A stretch of DNA of 64,000 nucleotides, from positions 21,674,810-21,738,809 of the forward strand of contig CM042546.1 of the NCBI GenBank assembly GCA_023630585.1, given 5' to 3'. This document shows positions 14,647 through 22,405 of the stretch, in pieces (the first letter of the stretch is position 1; every line of letters begins with the position of its first letter). The position numbers and the translations under genes are program-made. This DNA comes from Cranoglanis bouderius (taxonomy: Eukaryota; Chordata; Actinopteri; Siluriformes; Cranoglanididae). The notes beneath the pieces are model-generated. The model worked only from the letters and a program-made list of their open reading frames with translations, was not told the DNA's origin and did not search any database.

Positions 14647-14843
14647 GTGTTGTGCTTACTCCAGCGCTGTCTTTTTTTCCTTTCTTCATCTCTCGCTCGT
14701 CGCTTTGCTCTTTCAGAGGCGTTAACACAATTTCCAGCACGAGGCCTGCGGGACACATGGACACACACACACACACTCCTGAATCATACACACAGTCTGC
14801 CAGAGGCAAAAACACAAAACAATCCCCAAAGGCTGTACACACA

Positions 14844-14887
<44 letters not shown>

Positions 14888-15431
14888 GTGCGACAACAGT
14901 AAAAACAACTTTATTTACCCCATCAGTTATGTAAAGAATAAAACACTATGTGTGTGTCATGCTGTTTTCTATAACAGGGTGAATGACAGGGTGGTGTGAT
15001 GAAGCAGAGTTATTGTTACCAAAAGTTGGTGGAGTTACTGTTACCACCCTGAAGTTGATTATTTCCCTCTAACAGCACGTCCGTGAGTGTTTTATTTCTC
15101 TTAAACCACAGCAATTTACCAACATTTACAGTTTTATATTTATTAGACACACTTTTATCCATCTATATGGATAATCTTTTTATCCATTTATAGCTACATT
15201 TAATTCTGTGAAACAAGTTAGTTCCTGTTTCTCACGTTCCGTATTATATGAACATTAAACTATTAGTTAATATTACTCATGTTTACAAATAACATTAACA
15301 TGAATTCATTTTTGTGTTTGATCTTTTTTAAATATAATTTTTTGTGTTAAGCAGAAAATCCATCACACACTCACTGGTCCAGATAATGGCTTTGTTCTAA
15401 TGTACAGAATAGTAGATCGGTGGAAATGTAG

Positions 15432-15479
<48 letters not shown>

Positions 15480-15581
15480 GTAGCACTATCCATCTTTGGC
15501 CTCTATAATTGAAAAATACAGTGCATGAAAGACTCACTTATCATTCGTGGCATCTATGAGGTCCATTTGTACCAGTCTACA

Positions 15582-15639
<58 letters not shown>

Positions 15640-18600
15640 CTGTACTGTATATCGACTAACAGGAGTTGTATATGGACAGTAATGGCCACGAATGCCACTT
15701 CACACACTCTGCTGAGAGTTAGTGCGTTAACAGCGAGGGTGTGTCGCTGAGTGTGTGTACACACAGGGCGGTGTGTTTGAATCTGAAGATAAGATAAACG
15801 GGTGGAGTGTGTTATAACGCTGATGAGAATTTCACTCCAGCACAGAAGTTAAAGCTAATAAAAAGACTCGAGTCAAGCTATCGTGAAGAAAGAAGAAAAA
15901 AAGTGAGAGATATTATAATGATTTCATTTAAAAAAAGTGTATATATATATATATATACACATATATACACACTTTAGTGTGTAAGTAAGGAATAAAACAC
16001 ACTGTGTCGTGCTGCAGCAGTAAAATAATCAACGTCTGGGTGGGGTGATGAGGCGGAGTTACTGCTGCCACTACTGTCAAAGTTCTAGAAAATTCATCAA
16101 CACCTTCTGACCAATCAGGATCCAGAATCTGACGGCACTGTGGTGTAATTCCCGATCACGCGTGAATATTAATGAACAATCAAACGTTATGAATAATTAA
16201 ATTTTAGCACTCGATAAATTTAGACGATAAAATGCAACAACTAATTCCAAGCATGATCGATTTCTCCCACCTGACTCAGGTATCGCCGTCGTCACAGCGT
16301 TCTGTTTCCTTTTCCTCCTCATCTTCTTCTTCTTCTTCTTCTTCTTCTTCTTCTTTTCATCCTGTGGAGAAATTTGTCTCCATTTCAAAAATGTATTCAT
16401 GAAAATCAAAGTATCGTTAACAAAAATCTAACACCTTGATAACTTTAAGTAGAGCAACATTACAGAAGCTAATCACGAGCATGAGCTAGCCAGGACCAAC
16501 AAAATAGCTACAAAATACCTCATGCTAACTAGTTCTCAGTAGATTTTGGATGTTTCTAGCCATATTAGCTACATTTCCCATACCTTTAGAAAAGTTTATT
16601 TACAATAATTGAAAAAGAAAAAAAAAAAGCAACAACAAAATAACTTGCATGTAAAGTAGAAGCTAGCTTTAATTCTTTGCTAGCCTTGAGCATTTTAGGT
16701 GAAGCTAGAGATCATGGACTTTAGCTAGCTTATAATGTTCATATCATGCTAACTGATCTCTGCTAGGTTGTACTTATCATTCTTGTTATCATGTTGCTAG
16801 CATTTAAAAAAGGCTAATAAGGCTGATAACCTGTGAGATGTTTTAAAATGTGGTAATATTGTTTTAAATGTTTTATAATAAACTAATCATTAGCATAGCT
16901 AGCATGATGTGAAAGAGTCTAACAGCACAATAGCTAATCACGTGTACTTGCTAGGCATGGTCACTTGATACATTGAATAAAAACGTGTCTGTTTGAAGCT
17001 GTAGTTTGAGGTAAGATTCATTTGAAAAAGTGTTTTTGTTCGTTGTATTCACTCACCTCACTGCTGTCACTGTCCGACGAGGAACTGGAGGAAGACGATG
17101 ATGATGAGCTCGATCTCTGTGGAACGTCCCGGAGAAGACATGACGTTATGATATAAAAAAAAATAACGAGCCGATCACATTAACGTAGCATTGGATCAGC
17201 CCTATTACAGTACATCACAACACTGTCGAGTTCTGGATTCTGATTGGTCGGTTACATTTAATGTAACTATAAATAGATTTTAAAAAATTACAAAATGTTT
17301 TTAATCAATAATAAACAGCAACTGCTGGTAAATTGCTGGGATACGAGAGATGGAAATGGGACGGAATATGAATATATAAGGACAGACTCGATTAAATCAC
17401 CTTGCTTTTCTTTTTCCTTAGTTTCTTCTTCTTTTTTTTCTTCCTCACCCTCGAATCATCACCGTCGCTGTCTTCGGAGGAGGAAGCAGAGCTGTCACAT
17501 GACCACGGACCATCCTGGGAACAAAAGTGCCTGGCGTTTAACACTTGCGCTAGCAAGAAATAGAAGCTTTTAGCATCGTTAAAAAAAACAAAAACAATAA
17601 CAGCTGTGTACCTAATCCTAAACTACGTAGGTTTTACTGTACATCTCCAAGTTACAGGTTTGAAACGTTACATTTACCTGAAAATATAGCCATATAGTCA
17701 GGTGTATGATTAAACAATTATACCAAACAGGTGCTAATGATCATCAGTTCAATATGTAGGTTGCAACATGATCATTAACTTAAACATATTAATCCATTTT
17801 TAGGGAACTAAAATGAAATTTAACCTGCTTGAAATGTTTGGGTTTAATAAATAAACTGAGAGACATGTTTTAAAATAAAATATGATTTTATTTATAATAT
17901 ATAAGAGCTAGAAACTAAATCAGAGATTTATAAATTATAAAGCAAACCTTTCCATGTTGTGTCATGGGGATTAAAGGACCACCTCCCAGATCTTCAGACA
18001 CACCCACTAATGGAGGTGAGACCCCACCCACCTCCGCTCCCTCACCGTGTAGAGACCAGGCAGCTACAAACAGAGGAACATTACATCCTGCTGATTAATA
18101 AAGAGTTTTATTTAGACTACTGAGAGAATTAATTAAGTACACGGTGAATGTTGATTATTTAATTATTGTATTAATGAAATGTATTTAAATCCTCGGTTAA
18201 GGGTGTGATGTTTGCTGTAAGTAGCGTTCTGTTTATAATTGAAATTGCATTAAAAAAAAGGATAGAAATATGAATATGATATGAATGTGAAAATAAATAA
18301 TTTCCACTTTTTTAAACTAATGTGCAGAAACAGCTGATCTGTGACTCACATACAAACAACAATAATATTACGATAAAGTCCAGCATGAAGCGTGTGCGTT
18401 ATCAGTGTACAGTCAGTGAGCTCAATATTTACACAAGGTGTTAGCTGATGATTAGAAAACATGCAGGATTTAACCTCGATGAGATTCGTTATAGCTACAT
18501 AAAACACGGAAAAAGAAAAAATGATGAATTCGCATTAAAATAAATAATGACCCCAAAAATAAATATAATTCTGCTTTGCTGAAATGAAAATTGAATAGTA

Positions 18601-20728
18601 CTGATTTTTTTTTTTTTTTTTGCAATGGTCTGTCAACAATAAATTATCCTATGTAATAAAACAAACATTTTTTAATATAAAATATAATATTACATATAGT
18701 TGTGCTCATGAATTTACATACCCCTTGCAGACTCTGCAAAATGTTAATAATCAAAAAATAAATAAATAAGAGGAATCATTTAAATTGCATATTGTTTTTT
18801 TTACTACTTTTAGTACTGCCCTGACACAGTAATAACTGAATGTACACAAATGAACCAGTTCAAAAGTTGACATACGCTTGATTCTTAATACTGTGTGTCG
18901 TTACCTGGATGATCAACGACTGTTTTTATGTTTTGTGATAGTTGTTCATGAGTCCCTTGTTTGTCCTGAGCAGTTAAACTGCCCACTGTTCTTCAGAAAA
19001 ATCCTCCAGGTCCTGCACATTCTTTTCCAGCATCTTCTGTGTATTTGACCCCTTTCCAACTGTCACTATATTGAAATGTTGACATCCATCTTTTCACACT
19101 GAGGACAACTGAGGGACTCGTACACAACTATTACAAAAGGTGCAAACATTCACTGATGCTCAAGAAGGCAACACGATATATTAAGAACCAGCAGGGTGTA
19201 AACCTTTAAATGGGATAATCAGTGTAAATTGTTATTTTATGTAAAAATCTTATTTGGTTCATTTAGTACTGCCCTTCAGAAGCTACATAAGATATTTACA
19301 AGCTTCCCAGAAGACAAAATAATAATTTACACCCATCATCCCGTAAAATATATATATATATAAATTAATAAGGTTTATATTGCTCTTTTCACAGAATATA
19401 ATTAAACTTGTAAACATTTTTACAAGTTTTTTTAAATATCAAAAATGTCAAAGAAAAAATATCCATTGTTATACTACGATTATACAAACTATATGGAAAT
19501 TATAGTCATACCCCCCCCCCCCCACCACCCCTTATTTTCTAGTTCTGATTATAGTTTCTAACATATATATATATATATATATATAAGCTAAATTAGACTA
19601 TTTCAAGCAGAATTTAAATATATATTTTAAGAAATACAAAGTTCAAAGTTATTTAGGTAAAGCTTTTATAATTTTAAAATATTTTTTAAAATCTTAAAGA
19701 AAAAAGTCCACTGTTGTACTATAAGAAAAATAAACGCTGATTTTTATTCTAAATTTGCATCATTAATTAGTTATTTAATTAACGTTTCACCATTTTTAAA
19801 AATACCAACCCCAACTTGATCCAAACTATATACAGTACTGTGCAAAAGTTTTAGGCACGTGCAAACTAAATGCTGTAAATGCTGTAGAGCAAAGATGAAA
19901 TGAATGAAATTAAATGTTTCTGCATAAAAATAAAACACTGTAACGTGCAGTAAACAGTAGTAAATAAAACAAAGTCAATATTTGGTGTGACAAAAAAATA
20001 AAAATGAAAATAAAAATAGTAGTCTCCGGTACAATTTGTGCAGTTTTATAAGGAAATTAGCTGGTAAGTTTTATTGAGTAAAGTCTGAATCTTGCAGTAA
20101 AGTCATAAAATAAAAAATCTCTAACAAAGTTTGTACTAAAAAAAAATAGGGTGCCTAAAACTTTTGCACAGTACTGTAAAAAAAAAAAAAAAAAAAAGTT
20201 ACATTAAAAACCAAGAAATTTAGAAAACATAGACAAGTGGCCTTAAAAAGAGCAAGTAAAAAAACAAACAACAACATGTTGCTATTTTATCATTTTTAAT
20301 ATTTTCTATCTACAATTAAATCAGTATTTGTAAGAAAACAAAGGTATTTTTTTAAAACAATTTTAAAAATAGCAACAGTTTCTTGTGAGGGTGTAGATGT
20401 GAAGGTGTAAATGCGAGGGTGTAGATGCAAGGGTGTAGGTGTGAAGGTGTAGATGCGAGGGTGTAGATGCAAGGGTGTAGGTGTGAAGGTGTAGATGTGA
20501 AGGTATGAATGCAAGGGTGTAGATGCGAGGGTGTAGATGTGAAGGTGTAGATGCGAGGGTGTAGATGTAAAGGTGTAGATGCGAGGGTGTAGATGTAAAG
20601 ATGTAGATGCGAGGGTGTAGATGTGAGGGTGTAAATGCGAAGGTGTAGATGGCTGTTACCTGGAAGCTGCTCAGACTCCATCAGCTCGTTCTGCTCTGTC
20701 CTTCTTTCTTCTCCCGGATCTAAAGTGT
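660..20728 (-). CDS. 3' portion of an unrecognised Ser/Asp/Lys-rich protein gene (19 exons)
   Basis: This is a spliced gene read from high to low coordinates. Exons are 20660-20728, 17948-18063, 17401-17514, 17057-17116, 16271-16361, 14660-14745, 7868-7954, 7678-7785, 7495-7602, 7301-7372, 5585-5635, 4098-4167, 3127-3227, 2679-2807, 2483-2602, 1889-1981, 1675-1782, 1160-1222 and 660-905. They total 1,892 nt: 629 residues, a stop, and 2 nt of a split codon. Every junction keeps phase, including three phase-1 joins. All introns are GT-AG except one GC-AG. Most central exons encode an Asp/Ser-rich acidic run followed by poly-Lys/Arg, a charge pattern seen in nucleolar phosphoproteins such as NOLC1, although no homology is claimed. 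The acidic serines resemble CK2-type sites, which is inference. The last exon is acidic and Gly-rich and ends in NENES. Upstream exons were not found, so the start is missing. The gene is unidentified. Confidence 0.72.
1160..1222 (-). CDS. Penultimate exon of the Ser/Lys-rich gene
   Basis: This is a 21-codon phase 0-0 exon with acceptor ttctgcgccag and donor AGG|GTAAAG. It encodes GSSSPSPHVDDENKEKKKDS plus Arg, a weak version of the Ser, acidic, basic order. Confidence 0.65.
1675..1782 (-). CDS. Exon: acidic-Ser/Lys-Arg module
   Basis: This is a 36-codon phase 0-0 exon with acceptor gttgtgttacag and donor GTAATT. It opens AISSSSSSDSEEERKRMKRK. A (GTT)n microsatellite on the coding strand sits immediately upstream and forms part of the acceptor tract. 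Confidence 0.7.
1889..1981 (-). CDS. Exon: acidic-Ser/Lys-Arg module
   Basis: This is a 31-codon phase 0-0 exon with acceptor ctttcactcag and a strong GTGAGT donor. The head is DSSSSSSDCSSSDSEDE, followed by a mixed Lys/Arg tail ending KKN. Arg interruptions make the tail less microsatellite-like than in exons 2483-2807. Confidence 0.75.
2483..2602 (-). CDS. Exon: acidic-Ser/poly-Lys module
   Basis: This is a 40-codon phase 0-0 exon with donor GTAAGA. An 18-residue Asp/Ser head with one Cys ends SDSEDD and is followed by about 22 Lys codons. The head closely matches exon 2679-2807, again pointing to tandem duplication. Confidence 0.75.
2679..2807 (-). CDS. Exon: longest acidic-Ser/poly-Lys module
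   Basis: This is a 43-codon phase 0-0 exon. A 23-residue Asp/Ser head ending SDSEDD is followed by 20 uninterrupted Lys codons, nearly all AAG. The donor AAG|GTGCTC is weak. The intron to the next exon is 76 bp. Confidence 0.75.
3127..3227 (-). CDS. Exon: Glu/Lys-rich
   Basis: The acceptor is ttttcccccag, phase 1 in and phase 0 out, with donor AAG|GTTCTG. It encodes FPAVCEAEKADGRCDDGERG and then a Glu-to-Lys run. The other two frames are closed, and the required phase matches exon 4098-4167. Confidence 0.6.
3370..3960. repeat. GAAA-rich degenerate repeat
   Basis: An intronic purine-rich stretch of GAAA/GAAAGA words, with a clean (GAAA)n run near 3856-3900 and a repeated CAAGCAAACCAACCAACAA block on both sides of it. 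Long ORFs on the other strand here are read-through of TTTC repeats. Confidence 0.7.
4098..4167 (-). CDS. Exon whose acceptor tract is a (CT)n microsatellite
   Basis: The exon is phase 0 in and phase 1 out, with donor CAG|GTTTGT. It encodes GLLQGELEGRSGV...WTAASP. On the coding strand the upstream (CT)n run forms the polypyrimidine tract and ends directly in the CAG acceptor. The split codon G+CA (Ala) fits the next exon. Confidence 0.6.
4170..4211 (+). repeat. (GA)n microsatellite
   Basis: About 21 GA units immediately adjoining the acceptor of exon 4098-4167. On the coding strand it reads (CT)n. Confidence 0.85.
4515..5285 (+). mobile_element. Degenerate Tc1/mariner-like element
   Basis: The left end after TA reads CAGAGTGCCTTGCATAAC, a terminal repeat style common in fish Tc1 families. 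Sequence from about 5080 reads as Tc1 transposase (GDETRI, then a Leu/Trp region and SEAWWW) with frame breaks. The helix-turn-helix half is displaced by the SINE at 4795-4962 and no right terminal repeat is clear. Confidence 0.6.
4795..4962 (-). mobile_element. tRNA-derived SINE with L2-type tail
   Basis: Read on the minus strand it has a B-box-like GTTCAAATC (plus strand 4929-4937), a central GGGCCCTTGAGCAAGG segment, and a tail containing GTCGCTCTGGATAAGGGCG and a TGTAAATG repeat. The tail resembles the conserved 3' stem-loop of fish L2 LINEs, and V-SINEs use that tail. The tRNA-like head is truncated. Confidence 0.65.
5585..5635 (-). CDS. Short Trp-containing exon
   Basis: This is a 17-codon phase 0-0 exon with acceptor gttactag and donor GAG|GTTTGG. 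It encodes EESGKWSPWGDDAARDE. It is acidic with no Lys run and marks the spacer between the two module clusters. Confidence 0.6.
5815..5882 (+). repeat. Short G-rich tandem repeat
   Basis: Four imperfect copies of a roughly 17-bp unit, GGGGCGGGGTTACAGTG, in an intron. It contains several G-runs of four or more. Confidence 0.6.
6055..7147 (+). mobile_element. Tc1 element with both terminal repeats
   Basis: The element is flanked by TA (6053-6054 and 7148-7149). The ends are inverted repeats starting CAGAGGTGCTTGAAAG on the left and CAGCGGTGCTTGAAAG on the right strand, and similarity continues through the CTGCATAAATATGACCT motif. At 1,093 bp it is shorter than the usual 1.2-1.6 kb for a Tc1 element. 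Confidence 0.85.
6183..6895 (+). pseudogene. Tc1 transposase pseudogene
   Basis: It starts MARTKEISEDLRKRVVDANQ, a Tc1-type DNA-binding N-terminus. Later segments show WMDETKIE (first catalytic Asp present) and RQDNDPKHTS (second Asp present). A stop falls after about 45 codons and there are frameshifts. The segment with the third catalytic residue (NPIE...W) is deleted, so it cannot encode an active enzyme. It lies inside an intron of the host gene. Confidence 0.8.
7301..7372 (-). CDS. Exon: Ser/Cys-rich diverged module
   Basis: This is a 24-codon phase 0-0 exon with donor AAA|GTATGA. It encodes YLSSSCSSSSCESDDEKSSW and a short basic end. The acidic head is recognisable but the Lys tail has shrunk to LKK, so it looks like an old or shortened module. 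Confidence 0.6.
7495..7602 (-). CDS. Exon: complete acidic-Ser/poly-Lys module
   Basis: This is a 36-codon phase 0-0 exon with acceptor tttgatcag and donor GTGAGA. It opens DSSSDSSSDDE and continues with nine Lys and then mixed Lys/Arg. Its length equals that of the neighbouring exon at 7678-7785, which supports recent exon duplication. Confidence 0.75.
7678..7785 (-). CDS. Exon: complete acidic-Ser/poly-Lys module
   Basis: This is a 36-codon phase 0-0 exon with donor AAG|GTACAA. The head has two Ser runs separated by Asp and ends SDSEDQD. The tail is Lys with a single Met. The intron to the next exon is only 75 bp. Confidence 0.75.
7868..7954 (-). CDS. Exon: Lys-rich, GC donor
   Basis: This is a 29-codon phase 0-0 exon after the acceptor cttttggtcag. 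It encodes a Lys-dominated run with Asn, Asp, Arg, Gln and Ser but no acidic head. The donor reads AAG|GCATGA, implying a rare GC-AG intron. There is no GT donor in phase at this edge. Confidence 0.5.
8239..9087 (+). pseudogene. LINE ORF1: zinc-like head plus SGNH esterase domain
   Basis: The first part (from 8239) has a CVEC...CAKC cysteine pattern and a Leu-rich helix (LTEKIAALEVRIQTLE) and stops at 8451. The next frame (from 8537) has the GDSILRHV nucleophile block and a VGSNDI block. A further frame near 9000 reads DGIHP, the Asp/His block. Esterase domains of this type are known in ORF1 of CR1/L2 LINEs. There are at least two frame breaks. Confidence 0.75.
9243..11500 (+). pseudogene. 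LINE ORF2: AP endonuclease and reverse transcriptase
   Basis: Endonuclease blocks are LNIRSLMSK, CLTETWI, YRPPGP, VGDYNIHFDN and ITDHYLI. Reverse transcriptase blocks are SYRPISNLPFISKILEK, GFRPHHSTETALV, LDLSAAFDTIDH, GVPQGSVLGPLLFSLYM and CYADDTQLY (YADD at 11314-11325). Frame breaks occur near 9484, 10446, 10545, 11040 and 11161. The C-terminal end is shortened after DKTEVLI. Confidence 0.82.
11820..11872 (+). repeat. (CT)n in the LINE 3' region
   Basis: An interrupted CT-rich microsatellite within the L2 3' region. Confidence 0.8.
12651..12732 (+). repeat. Compound (CAA)n(TAA)n microsatellite
   Basis: About 13 CAA units pass into about 14 TAA units. It sits at the start of the dispersed repeat at 12733-14345. 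Confidence 0.9.
12733..14345 (+). repeat. Unclassified dispersed repeat, copy 1
   Basis: The stretch has internally repeated phrases such as AATTTGGTGAAGATTGGACA (13274 and 13797) and GTCGTTGCTGAGATACAG (13302 and 13980). It ends with CCAAATTTCACAACTTTTTACC, which recurs at about 43130 in a second copy. There is no coding capacity and the family is unknown. Confidence 0.55.
14375..14544 (+). mobile_element. 3' end of a Tc1-like element
   Basis: About 85 bases from GTTGGTGTTGTATCTTTCAC to the CATTTCAGGCTGAAAA motif match the 3' end of the Tc1 pseudogene at 50868-50960. This copy runs on to a terminal CCCACTG followed by TA (14545-14546). Confidence 0.6.
14599..14641 (+). repeat. (CA)n microsatellite
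   Basis: About 21 CA units, beginning 18 bp from the 3' edge of host exon 14660-14745. Confidence 0.9.
14660..14745 (-). CDS. Exon between two CA microsatellites
   Basis: The acceptor is tgtcccgcag and the donor is GGA|GTAAGC, phase 1 in and phase 0 out. It encodes LVLEIVLTPLKEQSDEREMK and then GKKDSAG. This exon reconciles the phase-1 end of the upstream exon with the phase-0 start of the next. CA repeats lie on both sides: one begins 18 bp from its 3' edge, and the other lies about 100 bp upstream of its 5' edge. Confidence 0.55.
14838..14881 (+). repeat. (CA)n microsatellite
   Basis: About 20 CA units with one interruption, upstream of the acceptor of host exon 14660-14745. Confidence 0.9.
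15435..15479 (+). repeat. (GT)n microsatellite
   Basis: About 22 GT units inside the interspersed repeat copy. Confidence 0.9.
15583..15636 (+). repeat. (TG)n microsatellite
   Basis: About 27 TG units. Apparent ORFs across it read Val-Cys or Thr-His repeats and are spurious. Confidence 0.9.
16271..16361 (-). CDS. Exon: poly-Lys half-module
   Basis: The acceptor is tctccacag and the donor is CAG|GTGGGA, phase 0 in and phase 1 out. It encodes Asp-Glu, 11 Lys, then MRRKRKQNAVTTAIPES. The phase-1 end fits the exon at 14660-14745, which starts with GC (split codon GGC, Gly). Confidence 0.62.
17057..17116 (-). CDS. Exon: poly-Ser acidic half-module
   Basis: This is a 20-codon phase 0-0 exon with acceptor gttccacag and a strong GTGAGT donor. 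It encodes Arg, a run of 13 Ser, then DSDSSE. The poly-Lys half of the module is in the next exon, as if one module were split by an intron. Confidence 0.7.
17208..17281 (-). repeat. Miniature copy of the interspersed repeat family
   Basis: Reverse orientation to the 15.2-kb copy. The CTGATTGGTC end is joined almost directly to the TACATTTAATGTAACTATAA end, so the middle is deleted. It is intronic. Confidence 0.45.
17401..17514 (-). CDS. Exon: acidic-Ser then basic module
   Basis: This is a 38-codon phase 0-0 exon with donor AAG|GTGATT. It opens DGPWSCDSSASSSEDSDGDD and closes with a Lys/Arg run (RKKKKKKKLRKKKSK). It is the first copy of the acidic-then-basic exon module. Confidence 0.7.
17948..18063 (-). 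CDS. Exon of the Ser/Lys-rich gene
   Basis: The acceptor is ctgtttgtag and the donor is AAG|GTTTGC, phase 1 in and phase 0 out. It encodes 38 full codons beginning AWSLHGEGAEV. It is Gly/Pro-rich with no charged runs, so it precedes the acidic-basic module region. Confidence 0.65.
18695..19345 (+). mobile_element. Non-autonomous Tc1/mariner-like element
   Basis: It begins AGTTGTGCTCATGAATTTAC, a terminal repeat style I recognise from fish DNA elements, and has no transposase. Internal words such as TAGTACTGCCCT appear near both ends (about 18812 and 19265), reflecting inverted or duplicated subterminal sequence. The right terminus is unclear, so the end coordinate is approximate. Confidence 0.45.
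19833..20176 (+). mobile_element. MITE with 26-bp perfect terminal inverted repeats
   Basis: The ends are exact inverted repeats beginning CAGTACTGTGCAAAAGTTTT, and TA dinucleotides lie outside both ends (19831-19832 and 20177-20178). The 344-bp AT-rich interior has no ORF. This is a classic Tc1/mariner-type MITE in an intron. Confidence 0.9.
20385..20652 (-). repeat. 12-bp minisatellite next to a splice donor
   Basis: Roughly 22 copies of a 12-bp unit, GGTGTAGATGCG and variants on the plus strand. It starts within about 8 bp of the donor of host exon 20660-20728, inside the intron. Confidence 0.85.
20660..20728 (-). CDS. Exon, first one found of the Ser/Lys-rich gene
   Basis: The acceptor is tttattttag and the donor is CAG|GTAACA, so the exon is phase 1 in and phase 1 out. 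It encodes TLDPGEERRTEQ...ESEQLP. The split codon joins exactly to the CT that opens the next exon (G+CT, Ala). A 12-bp minisatellite lies directly behind the donor. Confidence 0.65.
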
Positions 20729-21356
20729 CTAAAATAAACACACTGAGAGGAAAAATATCTGATTTCTGACTCCAGCAACTGGGCGGAGCTTCACCATGCA
20801 GCACACCAGTTTCACCTTTTTAAAGACACATTACACTTTCAGAAACTCTATAAAATGTACTTGCAACTAATTTTAGCTACAGTTAAGTGCAAAAGTTTGC
20901 ATTCAAATATAAAATATTTAAAATTTGCATTAAAAAACTATCATTTAAAGATAACAGAAAACAGAAAAAAAGTTGTACATTTATTTCTTTTTGAAGAATA
21001 GTTCAACTTTTTTGCTTGTTACATTTCTGCTACATATGAATTACATTATTTTAAACATTATTCTTTAATCATTTTACATGATTATATTTTACATTGTTTA
21101 TTTGTTTGTTTTATGCTCTGTGATTTAAATGTGAACTGAATTTTGTTCTAGCAGCCATTTCATACCGGATAAACAGCACAGCTCTGTGAGTGCTCGCGTT
21201 TCAGCTGAACATGCTTAAAATTATTAAAAATAAGGGCGCGGTGAGATGATGAGTGCAGCTACACAGGAGGAAAAAAAGCAGGCCAAGCTGGGAAAAATGT
21301 CCAGATCAGCAGCAGAAGTGTAAAATGAATGTTACAGCATCTGCTAAGAAAGAAAG

Positions 21357-21358
<2 letters not shown>

Positions 21359-21420
<62 letters not shown>
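21359..21420 (+). repeat. (CA)n microsatellite
   Basis: About 31 CA units. Confidence 0.92.
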
Positions 21421-21425
<5 letters not shown>

Positions 21426-21511
21426 CCTACTGTATAAACACCACTGCTATACTGCACCCAGTGTTTAATACTAACACAGTCTTTATGTAGCTGATTCAGA
21501 GATAAAACACT

Positions 21512-21515
<4 letters not shown>

Positions 21516-21569
<54 letters not shown>

Positions 21570-21576
21570 GTGTGTG
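21516..21576 (+). repeat. (GT)n microsatellite
   Basis: About 30 GT units with one C interruption. Confidence 0.92.
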
Positions 21577-21593
21577 GTACTGTTATAAAATAC

Positions 21594-22405
21594 TAACCCC
21601 ATCTCCATAGAAGTTGGGATTTTTTCTAAAATGCAGTAAAAACAAAAACCGTGATTTGTCAAGTCTCTTGAAAGTTTAATTAACTGACGAAAGTACAAAG
21701 AAAAGATATTCAATGTTTTCACTGAACAACTTACTTATATTTTGTAAATATAAACAAATTTAGAATTTGATGCCTTCAACACACTCAAAAAAAGTTGGGA
21801 CAGAGGCATGTTTACCGCTGTGTTACATCACTCTTCCTTTTAATGACACTTTTTAATCGTTTGGGAACTGAGGATACTAATTGTTGCAGTTTTGCAAGTG
21901 GAATTTTTGCCCATTCTTGCTTGATTCAAGACTTCAGCTGCTCAACAGTCCTTGGTCGCCACTGTCTGATTCTCCTCTTCATGATGTGCCATAGGAGACA
22001 GATCTGGACTGCTGGCAGGCCAGTCAAGCACACGCACTCTGTGTCTACGAAGCCACGCTGTTGTAGCACATGCAGAACGAGGTCTGGCATTCTCCTGCTG
22101 AAATAACCATGGACTTCCTGGGAAAATACGTTGCCTTGATGACAGCATATGTCGCTCTAAAATCCCAATATACACCTCCATGTCAATGGTACCTTCACAC
22201 ATAGGCAAGCCACCCATGCCGTGGGCACTGATGCACCCCCATACCATCACAGATGCTGGCTTTTGCACCTTTCGCTTATAACAGTCTAGTTGGTTTTTTT
22301 CATCTTTGGCATGGAGAACGTTTTTTCCCCGAAAACAAGCAGAAACATGGACTCATCTGACTACAGAATCACAGGTCCATCTGAGATGAGCTCGGGCCTA
22401 GTGAC
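21594..22405 (-). mobile_element. Truncated Tc1-like element
   Basis: A 3' end beginning ACCCCATCTCCATAGAAG is followed on the minus strand by a transposase remnant. The other end is lost where LINE sequence begins near 22405. Confidence 0.65.
21942..22268 (-). pseudogene. Tc1-like transposase fragment
   Basis: It reads SVMVWGCISAHGMGGLPMCE, then ILERHMLSSR, FQQENARPRSA and LDWPASSPDLSP. Other Tc1 enzymes have QDN where this has QEN, so the second catalytic Asp is replaced by Glu. The region after SPDLSP that should carry the third acidic residue is garbled. It is a pseudogene. Confidence 0.75.

Larger units (their letters stand above)
15179..16145 (+). repeat. Unclassified interspersed repeat family, copy 1
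   Basis: The left part contains ATCCATTTATAGCTACATTT and AAGTTAGTTCCTG. The right part contains CACCTTCTGACCAATCAG followed by a CACTGTGGTG end. The same two parts in the same order recur at 41637-41980, and reduced copies occur at 17208-17281 and 49085-49140. It has no coding capacity and resembles a non-autonomous DNA element. Confidence 0.5.

Noticed and set aside
20730..20870. A further upstream exon of the Ser/Lys-rich gene
   Set aside because: No segment here has an acceptor, an open frame and a donor in the phase needed to join exon 20660-20728.
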